NCBI GenBank assembly: GCA_963745755.1
Contig: CAVUYP010000001.1
Coordinates: forward strand, 1,178,001 to 1,242,000
DNA length: 64,000 bases
Reading direction: 5' to 3'
Origin: RHKX01 sp963745755
GTDB lineage: Bacteria > Actinomycetota > Thermoleophilia > Solirubrobacterales > 70-9
Part shown: in pieces, positions 15,338-26,694 of the stretch
Position numbering within the stretch: the stretch's first letter is position 1
Layout of the letters: the number at the start of each line of letters is the position of its first letter
Notes under the pieces: generated by a model
The model's input: only the letters and a program-made list of their open reading frames with translations
The model's database searches: none
Told to the model about the DNA's origin: nothing
Made by a program: the position numbers and the translations under genes

Positions 15338-16588
15338 TCACCGCGGTCGTCCGCGAAGCTCCCCGGTTGCGGGACCAGCGATCGCCTCGACGACCTCGCC
15401 GAGCGCCTCGAAGCTGTGGCCGCTGACGAGCGCGTCGCAATGCTCGACGGCGGCGCGCATGCCGCCGGCCGCGACCGAGAAGCCGGCGGCGCCGACCCGT
15501 GGGTTGACCCAGACGATCCGGTGGGCGAGCCGGGCGAGCCGCTCCATCTCGCGGCCGACGAGCATCGGCTCGCCCCGCTCCCAGCCGTCGGAGAGGATCA
15601 CGACGACGGCGCCGCGGGCCATTCCGCGGCGCCCGTGGCGGTCGTTGAACTCCTTCAGCGCGTCGCCGATCCGGGTGCCGCTCGACCAATCCGGCGCCGC
15701 CGCGGCGGCGCTCTGGATCGCCCGCTCGGGCCGGCGCTGGGCCAGCGCCCGGGTGACGCGGGTGAGCCGGGTGGCGAAGACGAACGCCTCGGTCCGGGGG
15801 CCGCCGCCGGCGGCGGCGAGGAACTGCAGGTAGGCGCGGGCGTACGGCTCCATCGAGCCGGAGATGTCGCAGAGCATCACCAGCCGGCGGCGGACGATCC
15901 GCCGCCGGCGCCGGGCGACGTCGATCGGGTCGCCGCCGGTTCGGAGGCTGCGGCGCAGCGTTCGGCGCAGGTCGACGCGGCGCCCGCTCGACGCGCGCTC
16001 GTGGCGGCGGGTGCGCCGTCGCGGCGTCGCGAGGTCGAGCCGCGACATCAGCCGGTAGAGCTGTGCCAGCTCGTCGGGGTCGAGAGCATCGAAGCTCTTG
16101 CCGGCCAGCCGCTCCTCGTCGCTCGCGATCGCCAGCGGGACCTCGACCTTCGGTCCGCCCTCGCCGTCGTCCTCGTGAGACGGTGCCGACGCCACGGTCG
16201 GCTGCCGCTCCTCGCCCGCCTCCGCGGCCCGGGTCGACCGCTCCGAGACGGGCCGCTCGTCGGCCGGCGTCGGCTCCGTCTCGGCGTCCGGCGCCGCTGG
16301 GCCCTCGGCGGCCGGCGCCGCGAAGACCGACCCGAACACGGCGTCGAAGGCGGCCGCGTGCGAGCGGTCGGAGACGAAGATCGATCGGGCCGTCCAGTAC
16401 AGCCGCCGGCGGCTGACCGGCCGCACCAGGGTCAGCGCCGCGGCGAACCGCGCCGATCGCTCCGGGGTCACCGGCACGCCGGCGTCGCGCAGCCGCTTGC
16501 CGAGCGCCCCGGCGAGCGGCGCCAGGTCGAGGTGGATCGTCTCCAGCCCGAACTCGCGCCGCGAGGAAGCAGTCGCGGGATCAGCCAC
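15338..16588 (-). CDS. coxE: CoxE-type VWA-domain protein
   Basis: 416 aa. A helical N-terminal region, a low-complexity acidic linker and a C-terminal von Willebrand A domain with MIDAS motif CDISGSM and a later TRIGDALKEF and LSDGWERGE. CoxE works with the AAA+ ATPase CoxD in maturing the CuSMo site of form I CO dehydrogenase. Its ATG overlaps the end of coxD, as in known cox clusters. The reading frame is intact. Confidence 0.85.
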   Translation of the reverse strand: MADPATASSRREFGLETIHLDLAPLAGALGKRLRDAGVPVTPERSARFAAALTLVRPVSRRRLYWTARSIFVSDRSHAAAFDAVFGSVFAAPAAEGPAAPDAETEPTPADERPVSERSTRAAEAGEERQPTVASAPSHEDDGEGGPKVEVPLAIASDEERLAGKSFDALDPDELAQLYRLMSRLDLATPRRRTRRHERASSGRRVDLRRTLRRSLRTGGDPIDVARRRRRIVRRRLVMLCDISGSMEPYARAYLQFLAAAGGGPRTEAFVFATRLTRVTRALAQRRPERAIQSAAAAAPDWSSGTRIGDALKEFNDRHGRRGMARGAVVVILSDGWERGEPMLVGREMERLARLAHRIVWVNPRVGAAGFSVAAGGMRAAVEHCDALVSGHSFEALGEVVEAIAGPATGELRGRPR

Positions 16589-17515
16589 GGTCGGGGACGA
16601 GTTGCCCGAGGCCGGCAGCGCGAACCACCTCCTGGTCCTCTTCGTACTTGAGCACTGATCCGAGCGTCAGATCGACGGCCTCGGCATCGAGCGCCGCGAT
16701 TCCGAGCACGTCGAGCGCGGCCAGCCAGTCGATCGCCTCGGCGATCCCGGGCGGCTTCTGGATGTCGCTGTCGCGCATCCGCGACACCGCGTCGGCCACC
16801 TGGACCGCGAGCGTCTCCGAGCTGCCTGCGACCCGGCGGCGGATGATCTCCACCTCGCGCTCCGGGGACGGGTAGTCGATCCAGCGGTACAGGCAGCGGC
16901 GCTTGACGGCGTCGTGCAGATCGCGGGTCCGGTTCGAGGTGAGGACGATGATCGGCGGGTGCGTGGCGCGAATCGTGCCGAGCTCGGGAATCGTCACGCT
17001 GGCGTCGGCGAGGAGCTCGAGCAGGAACGCCTCGAAATCGTCGTCGGCGCGGTCGATCTCGTCGATCAGCAGCACCGCCGGCCGCGGGCCGGGATGCTCG
17101 AGGGCGCGCAGCAGCGGGCGGCGGATCAGGTAGTCGGCTGCCGAACAGCTCCTCCTCCTCGAGCCCGCGCCCGCCCGATTCGGCGAGCCGGATGCTGAGC
17201 AGCTGCCGCGGGTAGTTCCATTCGTAGAGCGCCTCCGCCGCGTCGATCCCCTCGTAGCACTGCAGGCGGATCAGCGGCGTGTCGAGCACGGCCGCGAGCG
17301 CCAGCGCCGCCTCGGTCTTGCCGACCCCGGCCTCGCCCTCGAGCAGCAGCGGCTGCGGCAGCCGCAGGCTGAGGAAGATCGAGGTCGCCAGCCCCTCGTC
17401 GACGAGGTAGTCGACCGCCGCGAGGCGCTGCGCCAGGGTCTCGACGTCGGGGACGATCCGACCGATCTCGGCCGGCCGCCTCGCCGGCCTCCTGCTGGGT
17501 GCCGGCGCCGCTCAT
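16581..17515 (-). CDS. coxD: CoxD MoxR-type AAA+ ATPase, two +1 frameshifts
   Basis: Spread over three frames: N-terminus MSGAGTQQEAGEAA, then IGRIVPDVETLAQ, Walker A in LLEGEAGVGKTEAAL and YEGIDAAEALYEWNYPRQL, then Walker B LLIDEIDRADDDFE with sensor TSNRTRD and the lid region. One extra base near 17478 and one near 17147 account for both frame changes; corrected length about 310 aa. CoxD is required for sulfuration/metal insertion in CoxL. It is followed directly by coxE. Confidence 0.8.
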
Positions 17516-18127
17516 GTCGGCGCGAGCTCGTCGAGGACGGCCCGGTAGTCCTCCTCGGTGTCGACGTCGCGCGGGATCGGGCCGGCGATCGGCACCTCGA
17601 CGACGTCGGCGGCGCCGCTCGTCGAGCAGCCGCCAGACGCCCTTGTCGCCGTGCAGGTCGGCAAGCGCGGCGAACGTCCCGCGACCGAAGGCGATCGGGT
17701 GACCGCGGCCGTCGTCGTAGCGGCAGACGGCAAGCTCGGCGTCGCCGCGGCCGGCGAGCAGCGCGGCGACCGTGCCGGAGCCGACTCCCGGCTGATCGCC
17801 GAGCATCAGGACGAGCACGTCGCAGCGCCGATCGACCACCGCGAGCGCTGCCGCGATCGACGACGAGCAGCCCGCCCCGTAGGCCTCGTTGACGACGACC
17901 TCGGTCCCGGCAAGATCGACCCGCTCCCGGACCTCATCGGCGGAGCCGCCGATCGCGACGATCGTCTCGTCGAAGCGGCACTCGCGGGCGACGTCGACGA
18001 CGTGGCCGAGCAGCGTTCCGGTCCCGTAGGCGAGCAGCTGCTTCGGCCGCCCGAGCCGCTTCGAGCCACCGGCGCCGAGCACCAGTCCGGTGACGAAGCG
18101 ATCGCGTTCAGCCGGCCGCGGAGGCAT
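17512..18127 (-). CDS. MobA-like molybdenum cofactor nucleotidyltransferase, one +1 frameshift
   Basis: VTGLVLGAGGSKRLGRPKQL is the nucleotide-binding signature of MobA/MocA-type transferases; then GCSSSIAAAL and LMLGDQPGVG follow. The last about 35 residues (VVEVPIAGPIPRDVDTEEDY) are in the next frame after an extra base near 17612. Corrected length 204 aa. It probably attaches CMP to molybdopterin to give the MCD cofactor of CO dehydrogenase. The start overlaps the XdhC-YHS gene and the stop overlaps coxD. Confidence 0.8.
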
Positions 18128-19096
18128 GCTCTTCCCGGGCCTCGTACTCGGTCTTGCAGCCCTCGCAGCAGAAGTAGACCGTCTCGCCGTCGCGCTGCAG
18201 CGACGGCGTGCTCGCGACTGCCGCGACCGTCATCCCGCAGATCGGATCGACGGCCAGCGCCGCCGGCGTCACCGCCGGCGAGGGCGAATCGCCGGCGTCG
18301 GCCGGCGTCGCGGCTCTGACCGGTGCCGCGGCCGAACCGTGGGCGGGCCCCTGCCTGCGGACTGCGACGATCCGAGCGAGGATCGAGATCGCGATCTCGG
18401 CGGGACCGTGCGAGCCGATCGGGATGCCCGCCGGCACGTCGATCCGCCCGAGCAGCTCCTCGTCGACCCCGTCGGCCCGCAGCTCGTCGAGCACGCCGGC
18501 GCCGCGCCGGTCGCTGGCGACGAGGCCGACGTAGGGGATGCCGGCCTCGAGGCCGCGGCGCAGCGCGTGCAGCTCGTCGCGCCCGTGGGCGGCGACGATG
18601 AGCGCGAGGTCGCCGGCGGCCGGCTCGGGGTCGTGGCCGTCGGAGGAGACCAGATCGAGGCCGAGCTCCTCGCCGATCCGGATCAGCGCCGCGACCGTCG
18701 GCGTCTCGCCGACGACGACGACCCGCGGGGCCGGCGGGGCCGGCTCGAGGAAGACCTCGATCGCCCCGCCCGACAGGCACGGGTTACGGACCGTCACGGC
18801 CCCCTCCTCGGCGCCGACCTCGACGCCCTCGGGACCGGCGTCGCCGTCATCGGCGTCGGGCAGGATCCGCAGCAGCACCGGCTCGCCGCTCTCCAGCGCC
18901 GCCAGCGAGTAGGCCTTGACGCTCTGCTCGGCGCAGACGCCGCCGACGAAGCCCTCGATCGTGCCGTCGCCGAGGACCAGCGCGACGCTGCCCGGCTCGA
19001 CGCTGGTCGGGTGCTGGACGCGGACGACGGTGGCGGTCACGTACGGCTCGCGGGCGGCCGCGAGCTCCTGCGATCGCCGCGCCAGCTCGGCGGTGA

Positions 19097-19100
<4 letters not shown>
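18108..19100 (-). CDS. XdhC/CoxF-type maturation protein with C-terminal YHS domain
   Basis: 330 aa. The N-terminal XdhC_CoxI domain (VTATVVRVQHPTSVEPGSVA, FVGGVCAEQSV) is followed by a Rossmann domain (RVVVVGETPTVAALIRIG, VASDRRGAGVLDELR) and an alanine/proline linker. The last about 45 residues form a YHS-type metal-binding domain (DPICGMTV ... YFCCEGCKTEY). XdhC-type proteins bind Moco and deliver the sulfurated form. ATG 19100 overlaps the coxL stop (ATGA). Confidence 0.85.
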
Positions 19101-21482
<2,382 letters not shown>

Positions 21483-21484
21483 GC

Positions 21485-21964
21485 TCAGGCCTCCTGTCCG
21501 GTCGTGGCTTCGTGCTCGGCCGCCCAGCGGACGGCCCCGACGATGTTCTTGTAGCCGGTGCACCTGCAGATCGAGCCGGAGATCGCCGTCCGGATCTCCT
21601 GCTCGGTCGGGTTCGGGTTCTCGTCGAGGAGGGCGCGCGCGGTCATCATCATCCCCGGCGTGCAGAACCCGCACTGCAGGGCGTGGCGCTCGTGGAATCC
21701 CTGCTGGACCGGATCGAGCTCGCCGTCGACCTCGAGCGACTCGACGGTGCGGATCTCGTGCCCCTCGCACATCGCCGCCAGCACCGTGCAGGACTTCACC
21801 GGCCGGCCGTCCATCAGCACCACGCAGGCGCCGCAGTTCGACGTGTCGCATCCCCAGTGGGTGCCCTTCAGGCCGAGCGTCTCGCGGATGAAGTGGACGA
21901 GCAGCAGGCGCGGCTCGGCCTCGCGGGAGACCCGCTCGCCGTTGACCGTCATCGAGATCTCCAT
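21485..21964 (-). CDS. coxS: CO dehydrogenase small subunit, 2x[2Fe-2S]
   Basis: 159 aa. Plant-ferredoxin-type cluster motif in WGCDTSNCGACVV with the following Cys in VKSCTVLA; C-terminal cluster domain QCGFCTPGMMM and CRCTGYKNIV. AGGAGG precedes the ATG by 6 nt. It carries electrons from the molybdenum centre to the FAD subunit CoxM. It sits between coxM and coxL; its stop is 2 nt before the coxL ATG. The frame is intact. Confidence 0.92.
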   Translation of the reverse strand: MEISMTVNGERVSREAEPRLLLVHFIRETLGLKGTHWGCDTSNCGACVVLMDGRPVKSCTVLAAMCEGHEIRTVESLEVDGELDPVQQGFHERHALQCGFCTPGMMMTARALLDENPNPTEQEIRTAISGSICRCTGYKNIVGAVRWAAEHEATTGQEA

Positions 21965-21966
21965 CG

Positions 21967-22844
21967 TCACGCCTCCTGGTTGAGGGCGCGGGCCGTCGAG
22001 CGGCGCAGCGCGCGTTCGGTGAGCACCCCGGCGAGGTGGCGCTTGTAGTCGACCGGTCCGCGGCCGTCGGCGCTCGGCGAGCAATCGGCGGCGGCGATCT
22101 CACGCGCCTGCGCGAACAGCTCCTCCGAGGGCGGGCTGCCGCGTCAGCAGCTCCTCGGCCCGGGTCAGGTGGATCGTCGTCATTCCGACGGCGCTGAGCG
22201 CGATCCCGGCGTCGGCGATCGTACCGCCGTCGACCCAGACGGCGGCCGAGGCCGCGGCGATCGCCCAGTCGCCGGCGCGGCGCTCGACCTTCTCGTGGGC
22301 GCTGCCGGCACCGGGACGCACCGGCAGGCGGATCTCGGTCAGCAACTCGCCGGCGCTTGACGGCGGTCATGTACGGGCCGAGGTGGAAGTCCTCCATCGC
22401 GACGACCCGCTCGCCGTCGCCGCCGCGGATCACGACCTCGGCCTTGGCCGCCGAGCAGACCGCCGAGAGATCCTCGGCGGCGTCGGCCTGACAGAGCGAG
22501 CCGCCGATCGTGCCGCGGTTGCGGACGACCGGGTCGGCGATCACCGCCTCGGCGTCGGCGAAGAGCGGGAAGTGCTCGGCGAGCAGCTCCGACTCGAGCA
22601 GGTCGACGTGCCTGGTCAGCGCTCCGATCCTGATCTCGCCGTCGTCGCGGCGGATGTAGGACAGCTCGTCGAGCTCGTTGATGTCGATCAGGTGCTTTGG
22701 GTTGGCGAGCCGCAGCTTCATCATCGGCAGCAGGCTGTGGCCGCCGGCGATGACCCGCGCCGTCGGGCCGAGCCTGCCGAGCGCCTCGACGGCGCCGTCG
22801 ACGCTCGTCGCCCGCTCGTATTCGAATGGCGCAGGTGTCTGCAA
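21967..22844 (-). CDS. coxM: CO dehydrogenase medium (FAD) subunit, two +1 frameshifts
   Basis: The TTG start at 22844 follows GAGGAG. FAD-binding motifs AGGHSLLPMMKLR and RNRGTIGGSLC (typical AGGHS and TIGG) are present. The protein changes frame near 22355 (PYMTAVK | GELLTEIRLPVRPG) and near 22137 (LLTRQP | SEELFAQAREIAAADCSP), each by one extra base, and ends VLTERALRRSTARALNQEA. Corrected length 291 aa. It passes electrons from CoxS to the quinone pool. Confidence 0.88.
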
Positions 22845-22861
22845 ACCGGTCTCCTCTCGGG

Positions 22862-23488
22862 TCAGGGGCGCCGCGGCGGAAGCCGCTTGCGGGGCGCCCC
22901 GATGTCGTCGCGCTGCTCGTACTGGACGGGGGCGTCGGACCCGATCACCGGCGAGCGCGGCAGCTTCTCGGGGCTCGTGTGACGGACCGACGGGTAGAGC
23001 GAGCGGGCCGCGAGGCTGCCCCCCTCGATGTTCCTGAGGACCTCGCCACCGGCCGGGCTCGCGGCGGCGATCGGCGCCTCGCGGCCGAGCCGGGCCAGCG
23101 TCAGCGTCCCCTTCGTGTAGACCTCGCCGATCCGCGGCGGCTCGATCTCGGCGCTGTCGGGGAAGTTTCGCAATCCGGCCGCCGCGGCCCCCGGGTAGAC
23201 GCCCTCGATCAGCCCGACGGCGTCGCTGAGCCCGGCCTTCTTGACGAGCAGGCCCTCGAGCAGGTCGACCCCCGCGTCGAGCTGCTCGTTGATCGCGATC
23301 ACGACGTCGTTGACCGGGGCGCTCTTCTCGACGATCTCGCCGACGCCGGCGATCACGTCGTCGAGGCCGGCGCTGATCCGCCGCAACGCGACGATCGTCG
23401 CGACCAGGTAGTAGACGAGCGCGAGGACGATCAACACGACCGCGGCGATCATCACAACCGCCGGCGCAACCACCGCCGTCGCGATCAT
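22862..23488 (-). CDS. membrane protein 5 of a five-gene cox-linked module
   Basis: 208 aa: an N-terminal TM (VVMIAAVVLIVLALVYYLVAT), then a helical stretch ISAGLDDVIAGVGEIVEKSA and a hydrophilic C-terminal tail with GEVYTKGTLTLARLG. It overlaps the preceding gene by 4 bp and is followed 17 bp later by coxM. I recognise no family; the N-terminal TM plus long amphipathic helix is the shared plan of this module. Confidence 0.65.
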   Translation of the reverse strand: MIATAVVAPAVVMIAAVVLIVLALVYYLVATIVALRRISAGLDDVIAGVGEIVEKSAPVNDVVIAINEQLDAGVDLLEGLLVKKAGLSDAVGLIEGVYPGAAAAGLRNFPDSAEIEPPRIGEVYTKGTLTLARLGREAPIAAASPAGGEVLRNIEGGSLAARSLYPSVRHTSPEKLPRSPVIGSDAPVQYEQRDDIGAPRKRLPPRRP

Positions 23489-23766
23489 GCCGACCCCCCC
23501 TCGTCGTCGGTGGCATCGTCGACGATCACGTCGAGCGAGCCGCCGTAGTCGGCGACTCCGGCGACCGTTTCGGTCACCTGATCCCGGGTGGTCAGAAGCA
23601 GCGGCGCCGCGTCGAGGTCCTGCGAGCCGCGCTTCGCGACGGCGGCGATCTCGCCGACGGTCGGAACGATCCCGGCGGCCGCGCTCAGCACGCCGCGCAG
23701 CAGGTAGACGACCACCGGCAGGATCACGACCAGCAGGACGATGTCGCCGATCCACCAGAGGGTCAT
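23485..23766 (-). CDS. membrane protein 4 of the cox-linked module
   Basis: 93 aa: short N-terminus, one TM (IGDIVLLVVILPVVVYLL) and a helical cytoplasmic part (GVLSAAAGIVPTVGEIAAVA ... DQVTETVAGVADYG) ending in an Asp-rich tail. It overlaps both neighbours by 4 bp (ATGA), so it is translated in a coupled way. Family unknown. Confidence 0.65.
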   Translation of the reverse strand: MTLWWIGDIVLLVVILPVVVYLLRGVLSAAAGIVPTVGEIAAVAKRGSQDLDAAPLLLTTRDQVTETVAGVADYGGSLDVIVDDATDDEGGSA

Positions 23767-24038
23767 CGCGGCCTCCGCTCGGCGACGATCGAAGCCTTGC
23801 TGGCGATCCCGGGCAGCGCCGCCAGGATCGCGTCGAACTGCGCGTTGATCGCCTTCACCGCCGGCTCGAGCGGGCGCAGGTGCTCGGACTCGACGCCGCT
23901 CAGCGCCGTCGCCAGCGTCGCCAGCCCGTCCGATATCGCCTCGAGGCCCTGGCGGACGCTGATCAGCGCGACCGCGAGGACGGCGATCACGACGACCGCG
24001 AGGACGACGCTGAGAATCACGTAGGCGTCGTGGCTCAT
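23763..24038 (-). CDS. membrane protein 3 of the cox-linked module
   Basis: 91 aa: TM (VILSVVLAVVVIAVLAVALIS) near the N-terminus followed by an amphipathic helical region (RQGLEAISDGLATLATALSG, PLEPAVKAINAQFDAILAAL). It overlaps both neighbours by 4 bp. The helical part is similar in style to methyl-accepting or t-SNARE-like coiled coils, but no family can be named. Confidence 0.65.
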   Translation of the reverse strand: MSHDAYVILSVVLAVVVIAVLAVALISVRQGLEAISDGLATLATALSGVESEHLRPLEPAVKAINAQFDAILAALPGIASKASIVAERRPR

Positions 24039-24322
24039 TCCTGCTCACCGAATCCGTCGGTCAGCGCGTTCATGTAGCCGTCCTGGACCACCGCCTCGTC
24101 GAAGATCTCTCCGAGCACCGGGGCGGTCGCCTCGAGCTTCGGGATGTTCGCGGTGTTGGCACCGACCCGGCCGGCGGTCTCGAGCAGCCCGTCGACCGAG
24201 CCGCGGATCCGCTCGACCCTGATCAGCAGCATCACCAGCAGGGCCGCGACGACCAGCGCGGCGAGCAGTCCGATGATCAGCGCGATCCCCCAGTAGGTGT
24301 CACCGGAGACCGCGAGGATCAT
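24035..24322 (-). CDS. membrane protein 2 of the cox-linked module
   Basis: 95 aa: MILAVSGDTYWGIALIIGLL leads into one long TM, then RVERIRGSVDGLLETAGRVG and a helical tail ending YMNALTDGFGEQE. It overlaps both neighbours by 4 bp. Family unknown. Confidence 0.65.
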   Translation of the reverse strand: MILAVSGDTYWGIALIIGLLAALVVAALLVMLLIRVERIRGSVDGLLETAGRVGANTANIPKLEATAPVLGEIFDEAVVQDGYMNALTDGFGEQE

Positions 24323-24573
24323 TTGCCGACCGCCACCTTCCGCAACGCCCGGGCGGCGTGCAGGATCCGCACGCCGGAGTCGTTGATCCGGTCGACGCCG
24401 CCGAGCTCGTCGGTCTGGCGGCGGACGACCTCGACGCCGTCCTCGGCGCTCCGCGCCTGCACGGAGATCCTCGTCGCCAGCGCGACGATCGTGATCACGA
24501 TCGCCGCGGCGACGGCGATGACGACGACGCCGAGCGCGATCCCGACCGGCCATCCGGCAGCGGCGGCCGTCAT
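24319..24573 (-). CDS. membrane protein 1 of the cox-linked module
   Basis: 84 aa: TM (VGIALGVVVIAVAAAIVITIV) and an amphipathic helix with heptad-like spacing (RISVQARSAEDGVEVVRRQT, GVDRINDSGVRILHAARALR). GGAGGGAC lies before the ATG. It is the first full gene of the transcript that continues through four similar proteins into coxMSL. A 16-codon reading frame ends in its start codon. Confidence 0.65.
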   Translation of the reverse strand: MTAAAAGWPVGIALGVVVIAVAAAIVITIVALATRISVQARSAEDGVEVVRRQTDELGGVDRINDSGVRILHAARALRKVAVGK

Positions 24574-24620
24574 TGCGCCGTCCCTCCGGGCCCGCCTGAT
24601 GTGATCGCGATCAACACCAT
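24570..24620 (-). CDS. possible 16-aa leader peptide of the cox transcript
   Basis: ATG at 24620 with GAGGAGAGG placed 6 nt upstream encodes MVLIAITSGGPGGTAQ, and its TGA overlaps the ATG of membrane protein 1 (ATGA). The strong SD and exact coupling suggest it is translated. There is no run of regulatory codons, so attenuation is not indicated; it may simply load ribosomes. Confidence 0.35.
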   Translation of the reverse strand: MVLIAITSGGPGGTAQ

Positions 24621-24745
24621 CTGCAACCTCTCCTCGCTTCCTCCCAGCTAACCGTACCCAACTACGCAAGTCGGCTCCCCCGGGTCCGCGCTCGAGCCGG
24701 TCCGGGCCGCACCGGCGGGGCGCTAGCCTCAGTGCAGGAGAGACC

Positions 24746-25870
24746 GTGAACGGCATGTCGAGTTCCGAGCAGATCGCCGCCGGCTGGCTGCGCGAAGGTC
24801 GCCGGGTCGTCGCCGCGACGCTCGTCGAGCGGATCGGCTCGGCGCCGCTCGACCCCGGGGCGCAGATGCTGATCGACGACCGTGGCGACATCGAGGGATC
24901 GGTGACCGGGGGCTGCGTCGAGGCGGCGCTCGTCGACGAGGCCGAGCGAATCCTCGCCGGCGAGCCGGCCCGAGTGATCCGCTACGGCGTCTCCGACGAG
25001 GAGGCGGCCGGGGTCGGGCTGATGTGCGGCGGCACCGTGCGCGTCTTCGTCCACGAGTACGGCGACGGGGAGCGCGCCGCGCTCGAAGCGGTGGCGGCTT
25101 CCCGCGCCGCCGACGAGCGGGTGGCGATGGCGACCCTGCTCGAGGGCGAGAGCGCGGGGGCGTCGATGGCGATCCTCGGCGACCGCGTCGTCGGCAGCCT
25201 CACTGTCAGCGAGCTGCTCGATCGCTCGGTCGAGCGCGACGCCCGCGGGCAGCTCGACGAGGGCGTCTCGCGGATCCGCCGCTACGGGGCCGGCGGCGAG
25301 GTGATGGGCTCGGAGCTGCCCGTCTACATCCAGGCGTTCGCCAGCCAGCCGCGGATGGTCATCTTCGGCGCCATCGACTTCTCGGCGGAGATGGCGAACG
25401 TCGCCAGCGACGTCGGCTACAAGGTGACGATCTGCGACGCCCGCGAGCCGTTCGTCAAGAGCTCGCGCTTCTCGCGCAACGCCGAGGTCGTCGTCGACTG
25501 GCCCGACCGCCACCTGCGGGGACGCGAGCTCGGCGCCCGCGACGTCGTCCTCGTCTTCACCCACGACCCGAAGTTCGACGAGCCGGCGCTGACCGCCGCG
25601 CTCGAGAGCGGCGCCGGCTACGTCGGTGCGCTCGGCAGCCGCCGCACCCAGCGGCGGCGGGTCGAGCGGCTCCGCGACGCCGGCCTCGACGAGCCCGCGA
25701 TCGCCCGGATCCACGCCCCCTGCGGGCTCGACGTCGGCGCCCGGACGCCGTCGGAGACGGCCGTCTCGGTGCTCGCCGAGGTGATCGCCGTCCGCACCGG
25801 CCGCAGCGGCGAGAGCCTGCGCGAGACCAGCGGCCCGATCCACCCCGGCGAGGCTGACTCGAGCGGATGA
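24746..25870 (+). CDS. xdhC: XdhC/CoxI-family Moco maturation protein (second copy)
   Basis: 374 aa, GTG start at 24746 after AGGAGAG. N-terminal XdhC domain with GRRVVAATLVERIGSAPLDP, VTGGCVEAALVDEA and LMCGGTVRVFVHEY; C-terminal Rossmann domain with RMVIFGAIDFSAEMANVA and YVGALGSRRTQRRR. This is the complete XdhC layout that protects and sulfurates Moco before insertion into xanthine oxidase-family enzymes. It is divergent from the cox operon and shares its 170-bp upstream region. It differs from the copy at 18-19 kb by lacking the YHS domain. Confidence 0.88.
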   Translation: MNGMSSSEQIAAGWLREGRRVVAATLVERIGSAPLDPGAQMLIDDRGDIEGSVTGGCVEAALVDEAERILAGEPARVIRYGVSDEEAAGVGLMCGGTVRVFVHEYGDGERAALEAVAASRAADERVAMATLLEGESAGASMAILGDRVVGSLTVSELLDRSVERDARGQLDEGVSRIRRYGAGGEVMGSELPVYIQAFASQPRMVIFGAIDFSAEMANVASDVGYKVTICDAREPFVKSSRFSRNAEVVVDWPDRHLRGRELGARDVVLVFTHDPKFDEPALTAALESGAGYVGALGSRRTQRRRVERLRDAGLDEPAIARIHAPCGLDVGARTPSETAVSVLAEVIAVRTGRSGESLRETSGPIHPGEADSSG

Positions 25871-25985
25871 TCGGTCGCTGACCCTCCCGGGTCCGGTCCC
25901 GGGGCGGAGCCGCCGACTTGCGATCGGACCCTCCCGGTGGGACTCTTCAACGGAGGCGGGCATCCCCGATCTGAGGAGGCCTCAG

Positions 25986-26291
25986 ATGAAGTACATGGTC
26001 ACGGCGACCCCAGGTCCAATGCCGCCGCAGCCGGAGGCTCTCGATGCCGCGATGGATTGGCTCGAGGGCAAGCTCAAGGACGGCACGTTCGACTGCGTCT
26101 ACGGGTTCCTGGAAGGCGGTGGGTTCAGCGTCACCAACGCCGGCTCCCACAGCGATGCCTTCCAGATCATGGCCGACTACCCGCTCTACGGGATGGTCAG
26201 CTGGGAGATCCGGCCGCTGATGGAGTTCAAGCAGGAATACGAGACGATCCGCGCGAAGCTGGTTGAAGCCCACGCGGCGATGGCCGCCTAG
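25986..26291 (+). CDS. muconolactone-isomerase/YCII-like small protein
   Basis: 101 aa: MKYMVTATPGP at the start, a helix AALDAAMDWLEGKL-like segment (EALDAAMDWLEGKLKDG), then GGGFSVTNAGSHSDAFQIMA and YPLYGMVSWEIRPL, a pattern of dimeric ferredoxin-like (alpha/beta barrel) proteins. GAGGAGGCC precedes the ATG. Function unknown; followed by a strong terminator. Confidence 0.65.
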   Translation: MKYMVTATPGPMPPQPEALDAAMDWLEGKLKDGTFDCVYGFLEGGGFSVTNAGSHSDAFQIMADYPLYGMVSWEIRPLMEFKQEYETIRAKLVEAHAAMAA

Positions 26292-26306
26292 CGCGAGCCC
26301 CCGTTT

Positions 26307-26336
26307 CGACGGCGAGCGCACCGGCGCTCGCCGTCG
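26307..26336. terminator. perfect 13-bp stem hairpin
   Basis: CGACGGCGAGCGC pairs with GCGCTCGCCGTCG around a 4-nt loop. It sits 16 bp after the stop of the 101-aa gene and before the convergent 99-aa gene, suiting both. Confidence 0.7.
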
Positions 26337-26394
26337 GATCGGCGGTCCGGCCGCGGAGCGGGCCTCGACGCCACTGCCCGGCCCGAGACAACCG

Positions 26395-26694
26395 CTAGGC
26401 CGCCTCCATCACCCGGCCGACGCCGGCGCGCATCTCCTCGGCGTTCATCACCGGCGCCAGCGTTATCCCGGCGCCGAGGCCCATGAAGAACGGCTCCGCC
26501 GCCGGCGGGATCTCGGATGATTCCGTCATCTCGAAGAAGATCAGGGCGGTGCGCATCCCGTTCTCGGTCGTGAAGTAGGCGGCTTCGGCCTCGAGCGCCT
26601 CGAGCGCCGCGCCGATGATCTCGGGCAGGCTGCCGTCCTTGATCGCATCGTTGCCCGTCCCGGTCGGGATCCGGACCGTCATCAGCATCCTCAT
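26395..26694 (-). CDS. small dimeric alpha/beta-barrel-like protein, 99 aa
   Basis: The ATG at 26694 follows GAGGAGGCG. MRMLMTVRIPTGTGNDAIKD, AAYFTTENGMRTALIFFEM and FFMGLGAGITLAPVM resemble a ferredoxin-like alpha/beta-barrel (DUF3303-like) protein. Convergent with the 101-aa protein of similar fold. No catalytic residue can be named. Confidence 0.6.
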   Translation of the reverse strand: MRMLMTVRIPTGTGNDAIKDGSLPEIIGAALEALEAEAAYFTTENGMRTALIFFEMTESSEIPPAAEPFFMGLGAGITLAPVMNAEEMRAGVGRVMEAA

